NCBI GenBank assembly: GCA_002305435.1
Contig: DBQZ01000003.1
Coordinates: forward strand, 1 to 5,095
Direction: 5' to 3'
Source: Clostridiales bacterium UBA1381
GTDB taxonomy: Bacteria > Bacillota > Clostridia > UBA1381
Length of the DNA stretch: 5,095 nucleotides
Below, in pieces: positions 5,090 to 5,095 of the stretch. Under the pieces are notes generated by a model, which worked only from the letters and a program-made list of their open reading frames with translations, was not told the origin of the DNA and made no database searches. Each line of letters begins with the position of its first letter. The stretch's first letter is position 1. The position numbers and the translations under genes were made by a program.

Positions 5090-5095
5090 AAGACC

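Overview
The window reads as a chromosomal segment from a Gram-positive anaerobe-type Firmicute, most likely class Clostridia (an Oscillospiraceae/Ruminococcaceae-like lineage is my best guess). The reasons are strong GGAGG ribosome binding sites, a Soj/Spo0J-type parA-parB pair followed by a DUF4446 gene and serS, and a ThyA of the Bacillus subtilis ThyA/phage phi3T type. It holds seven genes in two divergent operons separated by a 223-base regulatory region (3548-3770). Six genes are complete. serS runs off the left edge.

Minus strand, reading right to left from about 3611: parA (2771-3547), parB (1912-2766, TTG start), a DUF4446 membrane protein (1396-1896), an unrecognised single-pass membrane protein with a leucine-heptad coiled coil (956-1399), and serS (1-938, partial). 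The gaps are 4, 15, -4 (an ATGA overlap) and 17 bases. This looks like one transcription unit coupling chromosome partition, two membrane proteins and seryl-tRNA charging.

Plus strand, reading right from about 3746: thyA (3771-4598) and a dihydrofolate reductase gene (4613-5089), 14 bases apart. They form a functional pair. ThyA makes dTMP and turns methylene-tetrahydrofolate into dihydrofolate, and the reductase returns dihydrofolate to tetrahydrofolate.

The intergenic region is the densest part. It has a near-consensus parA promoter with an extended -10, a potential 11-bp leader hairpin in the parA mRNA, a GAGGGA repeat/G-run tract between the two -35 boxes, and a near-consensus thyA promoter whose spacer holds a perfect 7-bp inverted repeat that could be an operator.

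Most genes are ordinary housekeeping genes. The least explained parts are the two tandem membrane proteins between parB and serS, and the architecture of the divergent control region. I saw no mobile element, CRISPR array, tRNA/rRNA gene, T-box, parS site or convincing terminator.
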